Source of the DNA: Belliella kenyensis
GTDB lineage: Bacteria > Bacteroidota > Bacteroidia > Cytophagales > Cyclobacteriaceae
NCBI RefSeq assembly: GCF_022549675.1
Contig: NZ_JAKZGR010000002.1
Location: forward strand, 1 to 64,000
DNA: 64,000 nt
Direction of reading: 5' to 3'
The position numbers were made by a program, and so were the translations under genes. Positions 43,256 to 51,545 of the stretch are shown here, piece by piece (position 1 is the stretch's first letter; each line of letters opens with the position of its first letter). The notes beneath the pieces are model-generated. The model searched no databases and was not told the DNA's origin. It saw nothing but the letters and a program-made list of their open reading frames with translations.

Positions 43256-43666
43256 ATGCTGTCCAAAAGAGCCAAATACGCCATCAAAACGATTTTATTT
43301 TTATTTGAAAACAAGGACATTGTACCTGTTTCTGCTAAGTATATTTCAGAAAAGGAGAACATTCCCTACAAATTTCTGGAGAACATATTGAGGGATTTGA
43401 GGACTCATCAAGTTGTCAAGAGTACTCGTGGTCCTGTAGGTGGCTATTCCCTTGCCAAGGATCCAAATGACATCACCGTGACCCAACTTATGAGAATCAT
43501 CGACGGACCAGTTGCATTGATCCCCTGTGTGTCAGAAAAATTTTATGAAGCTTGTGGGGAATGTGAGGATGAAGAGACTTGTAGAATCCGTAAACTTTTC
43601 TTTGAACTCCGCTCCGAAATGGTAGGCGTATTGAACAAATCTATTGTAGAGCTTTCAAATTTATAA
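43256..43666 (+). CDS. Rrf2 family transcriptional regulator
   Basis: A 136-residue regulator with the Rrf2 winged helix (LSKRAKYAIKTILFL, YISEKENIPYKFLENILRDL, GPVGGYSLAK). Cysteines at 91, 100, 103 and 109 (IPC, ACGEC, ETC) may bind an iron-sulfur cluster, as in IscR or NsrR. It follows the TauE-like exporter by 57 bases; it may regulate that gene or a sulfur/cysteine pathway. The target is unknown. Confidence 0.88.
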   Translation: MLSKRAKYAIKTILFLFENKDIVPVSAKYISEKENIPYKFLENILRDLRTHQVVKSTRGPVGGYSLAKDPNDITVTQLMRIIDGPVALIPCVSEKFYEACGECEDEETCRIRKLFFELRSEMVGVLNKSIVELSNL

Positions 43667-43737
43667 CACTGAAAAACAGGTTTATATATTATGAATGCTT
43701 CATTACCCTACAAAAATTATAGGGAAATTAGGAATAT

Positions 43738-44301
43738 ATGAATTATAGCCTTACATTTGAAGAGTCAAAGCAAATCAGCTACGATGAAAGTTTAATCAAA
43801 ATAAAGCGTACCATGTCAAACACAGCGAGCATTTCAACTGAAATCCAAAAAGCAGGAGCTTTTGCATTTCAAAATATCAGTAGAGCAAGAAGATCCGAAT
43901 CAACAGCAGTAAGCGTGATCGGTATGCTTGAGATGTGTGGTATGCTAGACGTGGTAGAATCATCTAGTTTTGATTTTCCAAACTTTCCTGAAGCCAAAAA
44001 GCAATTTCATGTGGTTTATTTTACAATAAATGAATCGTTTAGTTCTTTGAGAGGACTTTTTAGAGGTCTGACTAGCTTAGGTAAGCCAGGAGAAGTGATA
44101 TTAGAAAACGATGCAAGTAAGGGTTTATTTACACTTAAGTATTATCAAAGCAATGAGAGAAAAGTGAAATCTTACTTGGCTACATTGATCGAGACTGTAG
44201 AAAATGAATTAAGATTCAAACAGATTCTGAATCAGATCATAGAAAATCAAAGAAAAATTAAGGCTGAGCAAAGTTTATTACTCCAAAAACTCTTTGCATA
44301 A
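43738..44301 (+). CDS. Hypothetical protein, 187 residues
   Basis: I do not recognise this protein. It begins MNYSLTFEESKQISYDESLIK and is cytoplasmic by sequence (no signal or membrane segment). The middle is hydrophobic with a beta-alpha feel (AVSVIGMLEMCGMLDVVESS, FHVVYFTINESFSSLRGLF), and the C-terminus is a long charged helix (NELRFKQILNQIIENQRKIK). It is 71 bases after the Rrf2 gene in the same direction, so it could be part of the same unit. A terminator follows. Confidence 0.7.
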   Translation: MNYSLTFEESKQISYDESLIKIKRTMSNTASISTEIQKAGAFAFQNISRARRSESTAVSVIGMLEMCGMLDVVESSSFDFPNFPEAKKQFHVVYFTINESFSSLRGLFRGLTSLGKPGEVILENDASKGLFTLKYYQSNERKVKSYLATLIETVENELRFKQILNQIIENQRKIKAEQSLLLQKLFA

Positions 44302-44331
44302 ACTGTTCAATGGCATCATATTAGCATTATA

Positions 44332-44362
44332 GGGGAAAGTCCAAATGGATTTTCCCCTTTTT
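44332..44362 (+). terminator. Terminator after the 187-residue gene
   Basis: GGGGAAAGTCC (44332-44342) and GGATTTTCCCC (44347-44357) pair with one wobble across an AAAT loop, followed by T5. Confidence 0.85.
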
Positions 44363-44432
44363 CATTATGATTTACGGAGAATATCTACAAATTTTGTGAC
44401 AGACAAATTAAGCAACAACTTTATCCAAAGGC

Positions 44433-45824
44433 ATGAACAAATACATAGATCTTATTCAGCAGACTTTTGATTTCCCTACCAAAGAGTTTGCCGTCGAAAA
44501 CAACCAACTTACTTTCAATGGGGTGAATTTGATGGAAATCATTGAGACCTATGGGACACCGTTGAAGCTTAGCTACTTGCCAAAGATTTCTGAAAACATT
44601 CAGAATGCGAAAACTTACTTTGGAAATGCTATCGAAAAACATGATTATAAAGGTCAGTATACCTATTGTTACTGTACCAAATCATCTCATTTTAGTTTTG
44701 TGCTGGATGAAGCCTTGAAAAATGATATCCATATAGAGACCTCTTCTACCTTTGATATTCCTTTGGTAAGGAGTCTATATGAACAAGGAAAGATCAACAA
44801 GCAAACATATATCGTCTGCAATGGATTCAAGCGAGAGCTGTACAAGCAGTACATTACTGAACTGCTCAATGACGGCTTTGTGAATTGCGTGCCAGTGCTT
44901 GATAATCTTTCCGAGATAGATTATTACCTAGAGCATGTAAAGGTACCTTTCCAAGTTGGTATCAGGATAGCCGCAGATGAAGAGCCAAAGTTTGGATTCT
45001 ATACCTCAAGACTTGGGGTGAGATACAATGATATCATCAAGCTCTATGAGGAAAAGATCAAAGACAATCCAAATGTGAGCTTGAAAATGCTACACTTTTT
45101 CATCAATTCTGGTATAAGGGATACTGCCTATTATTGGTCAGAGTTGACAAGATTTATTCAGAAATATGTAGATCTGAAAAAAGTAGCACCTAGCCTTGAT
45201 ACCATGGATATAGGAGGCGGATGGCCGATCAAGACCAATGTGTTCTTTGACTATGACTATCAGTATATGGCTGAGCAGATCATCAAAAACATCAAATGGA
45301 TGTGTGCCAAAAACAATACCGTAGAGCCAAATATTTTTACAGAGTTTGGAAGCTATACAGTAGGAGAGAGTGGTGCGGTATTGTATTCGATTCTCGATGA
45401 AAAGCTTCAGAATGACAAGGAGCTGTGGTACATGATAGATGGAAGCTTTATCACCCAGCTACCAGATAGTTGGGGATTGAATCAAAAGTACATCATGCTA
45501 GCGGTGAACAATTGGGATGAGGAATATCATAACATCAACCTTGGAGGCTTGACCTGCGACAGTATGGACTACTACAACTCCGAAGCGCATCAATTCAATA
45601 TCTATCTCCCAAAGCCAGATAATGGCAAGAAACAGTACCTTGGCTTCTTTCATACAGGGGCATATCAAGAGTCACTTGGAGGATATGGAGGGATTCAGCA
45701 TTGCCTGATACCTGCCCCAAAGCACGTGATAGTAGATAGAGACACAGATGGAAGCATCAAGCATTGGTTATTTGCTCCAGAGCAGACTAGTGACAGTATG
45801 CTGAAGACACTGGGCTATAGGTAA
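44433..45824 (+). CDS. Arginine decarboxylase-like PLP enzyme (fold type III)
   Basis: A 463-residue enzyme of the ornithine/diaminopimelate/arginine decarboxylase family. The PLP lysine is in YCYCTKSSHFSFVLDEAL, followed by GIRIAADEEPKFGFYTSRLGVR, a GGG stretch near DIGGGWPIKTN, and FTEFGSYTVGESG. It is the shorter form often annotated in Bacteroidota as arginine decarboxylase (entry to agmatine and polyamines), distinct from the longer SpeA. Arginine as substrate is inferred. It is monocistronic between two terminators. Confidence 0.8.
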   Translation: MNKYIDLIQQTFDFPTKEFAVENNQLTFNGVNLMEIIETYGTPLKLSYLPKISENIQNAKTYFGNAIEKHDYKGQYTYCYCTKSSHFSFVLDEALKNDIHIETSSTFDIPLVRSLYEQGKINKQTYIVCNGFKRELYKQYITELLNDGFVNCVPVLDNLSEIDYYLEHVKVPFQVGIRIAADEEPKFGFYTSRLGVRYNDIIKLYEEKIKDNPNVSLKMLHFFINSGIRDTAYYWSELTRFIQKYVDLKKVAPSLDTMDIGGGWPIKTNVFFDYDYQYMAEQIIKNIKWMCAKNNTVEPNIFTEFGSYTVGESGAVLYSILDEKLQNDKELWYMIDGSFITQLPDSWGLNQKYIMLAVNNWDEEYHNINLGGLTCDSMDYYNSEAHQFNIYLPKPDNGKKQYLGFFHTGAYQESLGGYGGIQHCLIPAPKHVIVDRDTDGSIKHWLFAPEQTSDSMLKTLGYR

Positions 45825-45853
45825 TTTGCAATAAATTCTTTAAAATTTAGAAT

Positions 45854-45893
45854 CAAAAAAACAGGTGATTCATTTAGGATCACCTGTTTTTTT
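45854..45893. terminator. Bidirectional terminator after the decarboxylase gene
   Basis: A strong stem (ACAGGTGAT with ATCACCTGT) flanked by A and T runs at 45854-45860 and 45887-45893. It ends the decarboxylase transcript. Confidence 0.92.
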
Positions 45894-46083
45894 GATTAGA
45901 TGTTTTATGAATTTTTGATGATTTGGAATATTATTTTGTTTTTAGAGTTATTTTTTCATTTTTTTTAGGAGAAATTATCAGGAAATGGTTGAAATTTTTG
46001 CCATTTTGGTCTAAATTTTGGAGTTTTGTTGTTTGAAAATATTCTAAAAGATTTAATAAATCACCAATCTGTAATTTCAGAGT

Positions 46084-48051
46084 ATGAGAAATTTCCAAGT
46101 AGCATTTTATTCATTAATATCAGTAATACTCATTTTTCCATCTTTATTAATTGCCCAAGAAGCATATGAGGGAGAGTATAGATTTAATAACCTAGAAGGT
46201 TATGCAACTTTTCAATTGGTAGAAGGACAGGAAGGATCTATGTTGAAACAAGGTGAGTTTCGATTTGAAAGGAAGGAGAAGGATGCCACAGATAACATGA
46301 GATTTTTGAAAACCATCATAGCTGGGTTTTATGAAGCAGATAAAAAATCAGGCCTTTGGGACTATTTAGATGAAAGCCATATGGTGGAAGTCAATGACGT
46401 GGTGGACTTTTCGATTGATTCTGAATTGACGAGTAATCAAATTAGATTAAAGGCTAATTACTTAAATGGCGTTCCTAATGGAAGCTGGAAGTTTGTAGAA
46501 AATGAATTTAGTGGTGGAAGCCTCAGAAAAAAGGCAGAAGCAGAGGAGTTTAAATTCAACAATGGAGATATTCAAGGCAAATTTCAATTTAAATCTTTTG
46601 TAGGAAATAGGACTCATTTCATCAGAGGAGAATTAAATCAAGACGGTGTGATGCATGGTGAATGGACGCTTGTGTATCGTCAAGAAGAGAGGTTGATAAG
46701 TGAAGTTAGAAATTATGAAAATGGATTTCTTTTGGGATTGGTTAAGCGAGATTTGAATGATGATGAAATTATCGAAGAAATGGTTTATTATGAGACAATT
46801 GCTAAGCTAAATCAAGTGAATGAAGGAAATAAAATAGGCTTTAGAGTAGCTGATCAAAAATTCGGAATCTTCTTCAATGATGGTTTTTTGTCGGATGCAG
46901 ACCAGTATCAAGTTCAAAAGTCAGGGAATGAGTTCCTGACTAATTTTCTGGTAAAATTTTTGCAGTTTGACCCAGCTTATGTGAATCAAGATGGAGTCCT
47001 TATAGATTATCCAATTCATACAAGGAAATTTGTCTTTGAATTAACTAGGTCACAACAGAAGCTCGTTGAGGAGTTGCCAGGCAAATTTGACGAGCTACAA
47101 AAAACAGTGAGTCAATACAAAGACAGAAATGTTTTAAGATTGAATAGACAGCGTTCTGATTCTTTATCAGCCGTTTATTCATTTTTTGAATTTCAAGATA
47201 TTAAGCTAACTCAGGCGAAAGAATTATTTGACTTGATAAGATCGAAAGAGATTCAATACTACGATCTTGCAGAGATAGCAAATATAGGGTTAAACTTTGT
47301 GACAGAAGAAGATAAGATTAATTACACCTTCCAAGATCAAGAAAAACAATTAGTTCTTAAATATGAAATAGGTGACTTTGAAAATGATTTTTTAGTGTCT
47401 TTGGAGAGTTATCTAAATCAAATGAAAGATAAAACTAGGGAGTTTAGGATTTATGCTGATGCTCAGCTTAGTAGAATTCAAGAAGATTCTGATTTAGTTT
47501 CTCTAGAAGAACAGATACAAGAAAGAAAGATAAAGGTAGATACCTTATATTATGATCTTGATGATTTGGATAGTTTTTCACGATCACTAATTTCTAATGT
47601 GAGAGAGAACATTGTAGAGTCGCAGTTCAGTAGAATCAATGAACGATATGCTCAAGCTGAAAAATTCTCGGTAAAAAGAGATGAGGCTGAAAGGATGTTA
47701 GATTTATTAGAAGAGTTGGAAATGCAATTTGAAACTATTAAAAATATCTCTAGTAATTGGCAGATTCTTGATGAGTTTTATATGGAAGAGACTTTCAATC
47801 CATTTTTCAATGAGAGATACGAAATTAGATTCAAAGAAAGGCTATTTGAAAGTGGTGAAAGGCTATACAATCACTATTTAAAGAGTTTAAGAGAAGAGAC
47901 AAATTATACAGAGATTAAAGATTGGACGAGTAAAATTGAGAATTTGATTCGTAGGATGTCAGAATTAAGAAATGAAGACACAAGAAGCTTGGAAAGAAGG
48001 CTCAACAGAAGATCTTCTATTGAAAGAATTGAATCTGATTTAGGGTTGTAA
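46084..48051 (+). CDS. Exported protein with antitoxin/MORN-like repeats and coiled coils
   Basis: A 655-residue protein I do not assign to a named family. It has a signal peptide (to about residue 24, PSLLIAQ). The N-terminal 230 residues contain repeated short beta units of the form G.W...  (LNGVPNGSWKFVENEF, QDGVMHGEWTLVYRQE), like the MORN/YwqK-type repeats. The C-terminal 400 residues are mainly charged helices (about 310-400, 440-560 and 600-655), likely coiled coils. Translation stops one base before the next gene's start, so the operon runs on into the DUF2490-type barrel gene. Envelope location is inferred. Confidence 0.7.
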   Translation: MRNFQVAFYSLISVILIFPSLLIAQEAYEGEYRFNNLEGYATFQLVEGQEGSMLKQGEFRFERKEKDATDNMRFLKTIIAGFYEADKKSGLWDYLDESHMVEVNDVVDFSIDSELTSNQIRLKANYLNGVPNGSWKFVENEFSGGSLRKKAEAEEFKFNNGDIQGKFQFKSFVGNRTHFIRGELNQDGVMHGEWTLVYRQEERLISEVRNYENGFLLGLVKRDLNDDEIIEEMVYYETIAKLNQVNEGNKIGFRVADQKFGIFFNDGFLSDADQYQVQKSGNEFLTNFLVKFLQFDPAYVNQDGVLIDYPIHTRKFVFELTRSQQKLVEELPGKFDELQKTVSQYKDRNVLRLNRQRSDSLSAVYSFFEFQDIKLTQAKELFDLIRSKEIQYYDLAEIANIGLNFVTEEDKINYTFQDQEKQLVLKYEIGDFENDFLVSLESYLNQMKDKTREFRIYADAQLSRIQEDSDLVSLEEQIQERKIKVDTLYYDLDDLDSFSRSLISNVRENIVESQFSRINERYAQAEKFSVKRDEAERMLDLLEELEMQFETIKNISSNWQILDEFYMEETFNPFFNERYEIRFKERLFESGERLYNHYLKSLREETNYTEIKDWTSKIENLIRRMSELRNEDTRSLERRLNRRSSIERIESDLGL

Positions 48052-48052
48052 G

Positions 48053-48889
48053 ATGAAAAATAGGAGTATGTTGAGTAAAGTGTTTAGGTTATCAATACCG
48101 TTAGTTATCATTTTGTTGTCAAAAGTAAGTATTGTAAGTGGTCAAGGTATAACTATACCAGACGAAAAAATCGGATTACCAGCCACTACAGAAAATTGGA
48201 ATGGCCTATATCTGAAACTTCGATTTTCAGATAAGTGGTGGTGGTACCAAGAGAATCACTACCGAAGAAGATCAAGTGTGGACAATAGATTAGATTTCGT
48301 TGGTAGAATGAGTCAGCTTTATAATAGGTTTGGGATGACTTATATGTTCACGGAGTATTTTGAAGTAACCTTTGGCCCTACATTAGTTTGGAATTTTGCA
48401 CCTGAAAGAGGTAATCCCGAATATGTTGATTCCGTGTTAGAGCCAAGGTTTTGGCACCAATGGTTATTGACACAATCGGTAGGATCGGTGAAAGTTTTGC
48501 ACCAGTTCAGATTTGAGCACAGATTCAAGAGAAATAATGATTTGGGGGCTGAGTTTAATTATACAGATAGGTGGAGGTACAAGATAACAGCATATGTGCC
48601 ACTTAACAAACCCAGAATGGAGAATAAAACTTTCTTCATAGCACCTTCCAATGAGTTCTTCTTCGAAACAGGAAAGCAGGTTTGGAATATTTTTGAAGAA
48701 AACAGGGTGTATACTGCGATCGGTTATACTTACAATAACTATATGTTTTTTGGAGGACACATGTGGACATATGGACCTACTGCCACTCCAGGAACATATA
48801 GAAATAGGCATATCATCAGGTTAAATGTGATGTATACTTTTGACTTTAGAGGAAAGAGAAAGCCACTTACCAGAGATTTTGCATTTTAA
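48053..48889 (+). CDS. DUF2490-like outer membrane beta-barrel protein
   Basis: A 278-residue protein with an N-terminal signal (to about 33, SIVSGQ) and aromatic-rich amphipathic strands ending in RLNVMYTFDFR. The pattern ENWNGLYLKLRFSDKWWWYQENHYRR, then FGPTLVWNF and HQFRFEHRF, matches DUF2490. Such proteins form outer membrane barrels with unknown function. Start is one base after the stop of the preceding gene, and another small barrel gene follows 11 bases later. Confidence 0.8.
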   Translation: MKNRSMLSKVFRLSIPLVIILLSKVSIVSGQGITIPDEKIGLPATTENWNGLYLKLRFSDKWWWYQENHYRRRSSVDNRLDFVGRMSQLYNRFGMTYMFTEYFEVTFGPTLVWNFAPERGNPEYVDSVLEPRFWHQWLLTQSVGSVKVLHQFRFEHRFKRNNDLGAEFNYTDRWRYKITAYVPLNKPRMENKTFFIAPSNEFFFETGKQVWNIFEENRVYTAIGYTYNNYMFFGGHMWTYGPTATPGTYRNRHIIRLNVMYTFDFRGKRKPLTRDFAF

Positions 48890-48900
48890 AAGGACGATTA

Positions 48901-49368
48901 ATGAAGCGAATAATAATATTAGTTTTACTCTGTATTGTAGTCAATACAGCCTCTGCACAATACAAAAATCAATATAGAGCTATTCATGCTTATGAAATGG
49001 CTTATGATAAGCCATTCTTTGGGCTTAATTTTACGGGAGAGTTTTTTCCAGCAAATTATTTCTCTGTAGTTCCTTCATTCACATTTTTTACTCCTGCTAC
49101 TGGTAACGCACGAGCGTTTGATATCAATGCCAGATATTATCTGACAGAAAAAGAAAAGCAATGGTATGTCACAGCAGGTTATGGATTTTATAGAAGAGTT
49201 TTTGAGTTTAATCCCATGGGACGATTTGATTTTAGCTCGCTAAATCTTGGAGCTGGTGGTATGCTTAGATTGACAGATGAATTAGGGGTGAATCCAGAAG
49301 TGAGATTTCAAGCCTTTGGTAGAAATAGTATGGTCTTTAAGCTAGGAATAGTTTACTTTATCAATTAA
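48901..49368 (+). CDS. Small outer membrane beta-barrel protein
   Basis: A 155-residue protein with a signal peptide (to about 19, TASAQ) and six or more amphipathic strands (GLNFTGEFFPANYFSVVPSFTFF, AFDINARYYLTEKE, WYVTAGYGFYRRVFEF, FKLGIVYFIN). It fits the general outer membrane beta-barrel (OmpW/OmpA-like) type. It is the third gene of the module begun at 46084, then the LacI-family gene starts 11 bases later. Confidence 0.75.
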   Translation: MKRIIILVLLCIVVNTASAQYKNQYRAIHAYEMAYDKPFFGLNFTGEFFPANYFSVVPSFTFFTPATGNARAFDINARYYLTEKEKQWYVTAGYGFYRRVFEFNPMGRFDFSSLNLGAGGMLRLTDELGVNPEVRFQAFGRNSMVFKLGIVYFIN

Positions 49369-49379
49369 CCTTCATATGG

Positions 49380-50387
49380 ATGAGAAAAGATCACAAGAGA
49401 GTATCGATCAAAGATATAGCGCAGGCACTAGGAGTGTCTATCACTACTGTGTCGTTTGTGATCAACGGAAAAGCTCGAAACAAAGTAAGTGAAGAACTTA
49501 TAAAGAAGGTAGAAGCCTATATTGAAAAAGTAGGCTATATCCCCAATGTCGCAGCTCAAAGCCTGAGGACTGGTAAATCCAATACGATAGTATTTATGGC
49601 GGAGGATATTTCCGATCCTTTTTTTGCCAAAATCGCTAAAAGAATGGAGTCTTTCGCTTTTGAGCATGGTTACAAAATCGTCTTTTGTAGTACAGAAAAC
49701 AATAAAGATAGGGCTATTGCTCACTTGACATTCTTCAAAGATAAAGGCATTGATGCCTATATCATTACTCCCCCGGAGCATTTTGAAGAAGAAGCAAAAT
49801 CCATAATGGAGCAGGGTAAAGTGACGGTGTTCTTTGACCGAAGATACAATAGCTTTGATCACCATTATGTAGTGTTGGATAACTATCGAAGTATAAGAGA
49901 TGCTGTTCGATTTATGCAACAGAAAGGATACAGTAGGATTGGTTTTGTAGGGCTTGAGTCAGACCTTTCCACCATGAAGGAAAGGGAAAATGGCTACCTA
50001 GATCAAGTAGAAACTGCTTTTGTTTTAAAAATTGACTTTAAAGAAATCACGTCCCAAGTCACAATAGAAAGGCTTGAGCAATTTTTAATTTATGATAGAC
50101 AGTTTGATATTGTGGTATTTGCATCCAATAGCTTGGCCATTGCTGGCCTGAGGGTTATGCAAAAGCATAAAGTCAATATTCCAGATTCTCTTGGTGTACT
50201 TACCTTTGATGATAGGGAGCTTTTTGAATTGTACAATCCGCCGATATCCGTAATTTCTCAACCGGTGGGATTATTAGCAGAGGAATTGATTACAACTACG
50301 ATCAAGCTCCTTAGTGATGCCGATCAGCAGCACGGATTTATTCAAAAATCGCTTCCAGGCAAATTGATTGCTAGATACTCTACTTGA
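49380..50387 (+). CDS. LacI family transcriptional regulator
   Basis: A 335-residue repressor with a helix-turn-helix at about residues 5-50 (VSIKDIAQALGVSITTVSFVINGK) and a periplasmic-binding-protein-type effector domain (GYIPNVAAQSLRTGKSNTIVF, RAIAHLTFFKDKGIDAYIITPP, FDDRELFELYNPPISVISQPV). It lies upstream of and parallel to the sugar-use genes. A palindrome of the LacI type (TAAAACGTTTTA) lies in the promoter of the next gene, so it probably represses that operon until a sugar inducer binds. Confidence 0.9.
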   Translation: MRKDHKRVSIKDIAQALGVSITTVSFVINGKARNKVSEELIKKVEAYIEKVGYIPNVAAQSLRTGKSNTIVFMAEDISDPFFAKIAKRMESFAFEHGYKIVFCSTENNKDRAIAHLTFFKDKGIDAYIITPPEHFEEEAKSIMEQGKVTVFFDRRYNSFDHHYVVLDNYRSIRDAVRFMQQKGYSRIGFVGLESDLSTMKERENGYLDQVETAFVLKIDFKEITSQVTIERLEQFLIYDRQFDIVVFASNSLAIAGLRVMQKHKVNIPDSLGVLTFDDRELFELYNPPISVISQPVGLLAEELITTTIKLLSDADQQHGFIQKSLPGKLIARYST

Positions 50388-50487
50388 TATTGCTCCAAGC
50401 GGTATAGTTATCAGTAGATAGAAATATTTTATCCCTGTTTTTACAAATCATGAAAAAGAGTTTGTTATATATGCTTTTAAATGTATT

Positions 50488-50516
50488 TTTGGATCAAGTA
50501 AAACGTTTTAGCTTTG
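50488..50516 (+). promoter_or_regulatory. Promoter of the sugar operon
   Basis: TTTG (50488-50491), a 17-base spacer and TAGCTTTG (50509-50516) match the Bacteroidota promoter pattern, about 58 bases before the ROK kinase start. Confidence 0.75.
50499..50510. promoter_or_regulatory. Predicted LacI-type operator
   Basis: The perfect 12-base palindrome TAAAACGTTTTA has the central CG typical of LacI-family operators. It overlaps the -7 element and lies within the spacer of the promoter, 112 bases after the LacI gene, so a bound regulator would block transcription. Confidence 0.75.
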
Positions 50517-50573
50517 CTTTTATGTTATTTTATTGCGGATAGCGATATAAAAATTGATAAAATACTACAAAAT

Positions 50574-51503
50574 ATGCAAAATCTTTGGGGGATAGACCTA
50601 GGAGGAACAAAAATAGAGGGCGTGATAGTAAACACCTCTTCAGGAATAGAGGAATTGTTGAGGCTTAGAGTACCTACAGAAGCGCATCTAGGCTATGAAC
50701 ATATTTTATCTCAAGTGAAGAAACTTGTAGAAATGATGATTCAACAATCTGGCGAAACTCCTAAGATGGTGGGAATAGCCAGTCCAGGGACATACATTCC
50801 TACCAAAAAAATAATGAAAAATTGTAACGCGACGGTAATCAACGGGCGTGACCTGAAGACAGATTTGGAAGGAATTCTTGGTTTTCCTATTGCACTTGCA
50901 AATGATGCCAACTGCTTTGCATTGGCAGAAGCTAGGCTTGGAGTTGGAAAAATGCAATATCCAGAAGCCAAAGTTATCTTTGGAGTGATATTAGGAACTG
51001 GAGTGGGTGGAGGTCTAGTGGTCAATGGTCAGATTATCAACGGAAAACATGGCATAGGAGGAGAGTGGGGGCATAATTACCTTTATCCTGGAGAAGGGAA
51101 TCTCTGCTATTGCGGCAAGCAAGGCTGCAATGAGCAAATCATTTCAGGACCAGCTCTGGAGCGATACTATGAAAGCCTGACAGTTGTCAAGCGTCCTTTG
51201 AAAGAAATCTATGAGAGATCAAAGGATGGTGATGCAGCTGCTAAACAGACAATGACACGGCTAATCGAAGGTTTTCAGAAAGCATTTAGCATAGTCATCA
51301 ATGTCGTAGATCCTGATTTGATAGTGCTTGGAGGCGGCGTGAGTCATATAGACTTGCTATATAATGACCATTCATTACTCAAGGAAATGGTTTTCAACCA
51401 TGAGTTTGAGACACCTCTAGTCAAAGCAGCCTTGGGTGATAGTGCTGGGGTATTTGGTGCTGCGTTGCTTTTGGAAGGGTGTGAAAGAGAATTTTGTCTT
51501 TGA
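50574..51503 (+). CDS. ROK family sugar kinase, probably glucokinase
   Basis: A 309-residue sugar kinase. ATP-binding GIDLGGTKIEG starts at residue 5; the ROK zinc motif is in CYCGKQGCNEQ; and VVDPDLIVLGGGV marks the second phosphate site. The ATG at 50574 is used, since the in-frame start at 50514 has no support. Given its operon with a fructan or sucrose hydrolase, glucose is the likely substrate; other hexoses are possible. Confidence 0.85.
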   Translation: MQNLWGIDLGGTKIEGVIVNTSSGIEELLRLRVPTEAHLGYEHILSQVKKLVEMMIQQSGETPKMVGIASPGTYIPTKKIMKNCNATVINGRDLKTDLEGILGFPIALANDANCFALAEARLGVGKMQYPEAKVIFGVILGTGVGGGLVVNGQIINGKHGIGGEWGHNYLYPGEGNLCYCGKQGCNEQIISGPALERYYESLTVVKRPLKEIYERSKDGDAAAKQTMTRLIEGFQKAFSIVINVVDPDLIVLGGGVSHIDLLYNDHSLLKEMVFNHEFETPLVKAALGDSAGVFGAALLLEGCEREFCL

Positions 51504-51545
51504 ATGAAATTACTTGTATTTTGCAATCTTGCAAATTTATTATCT

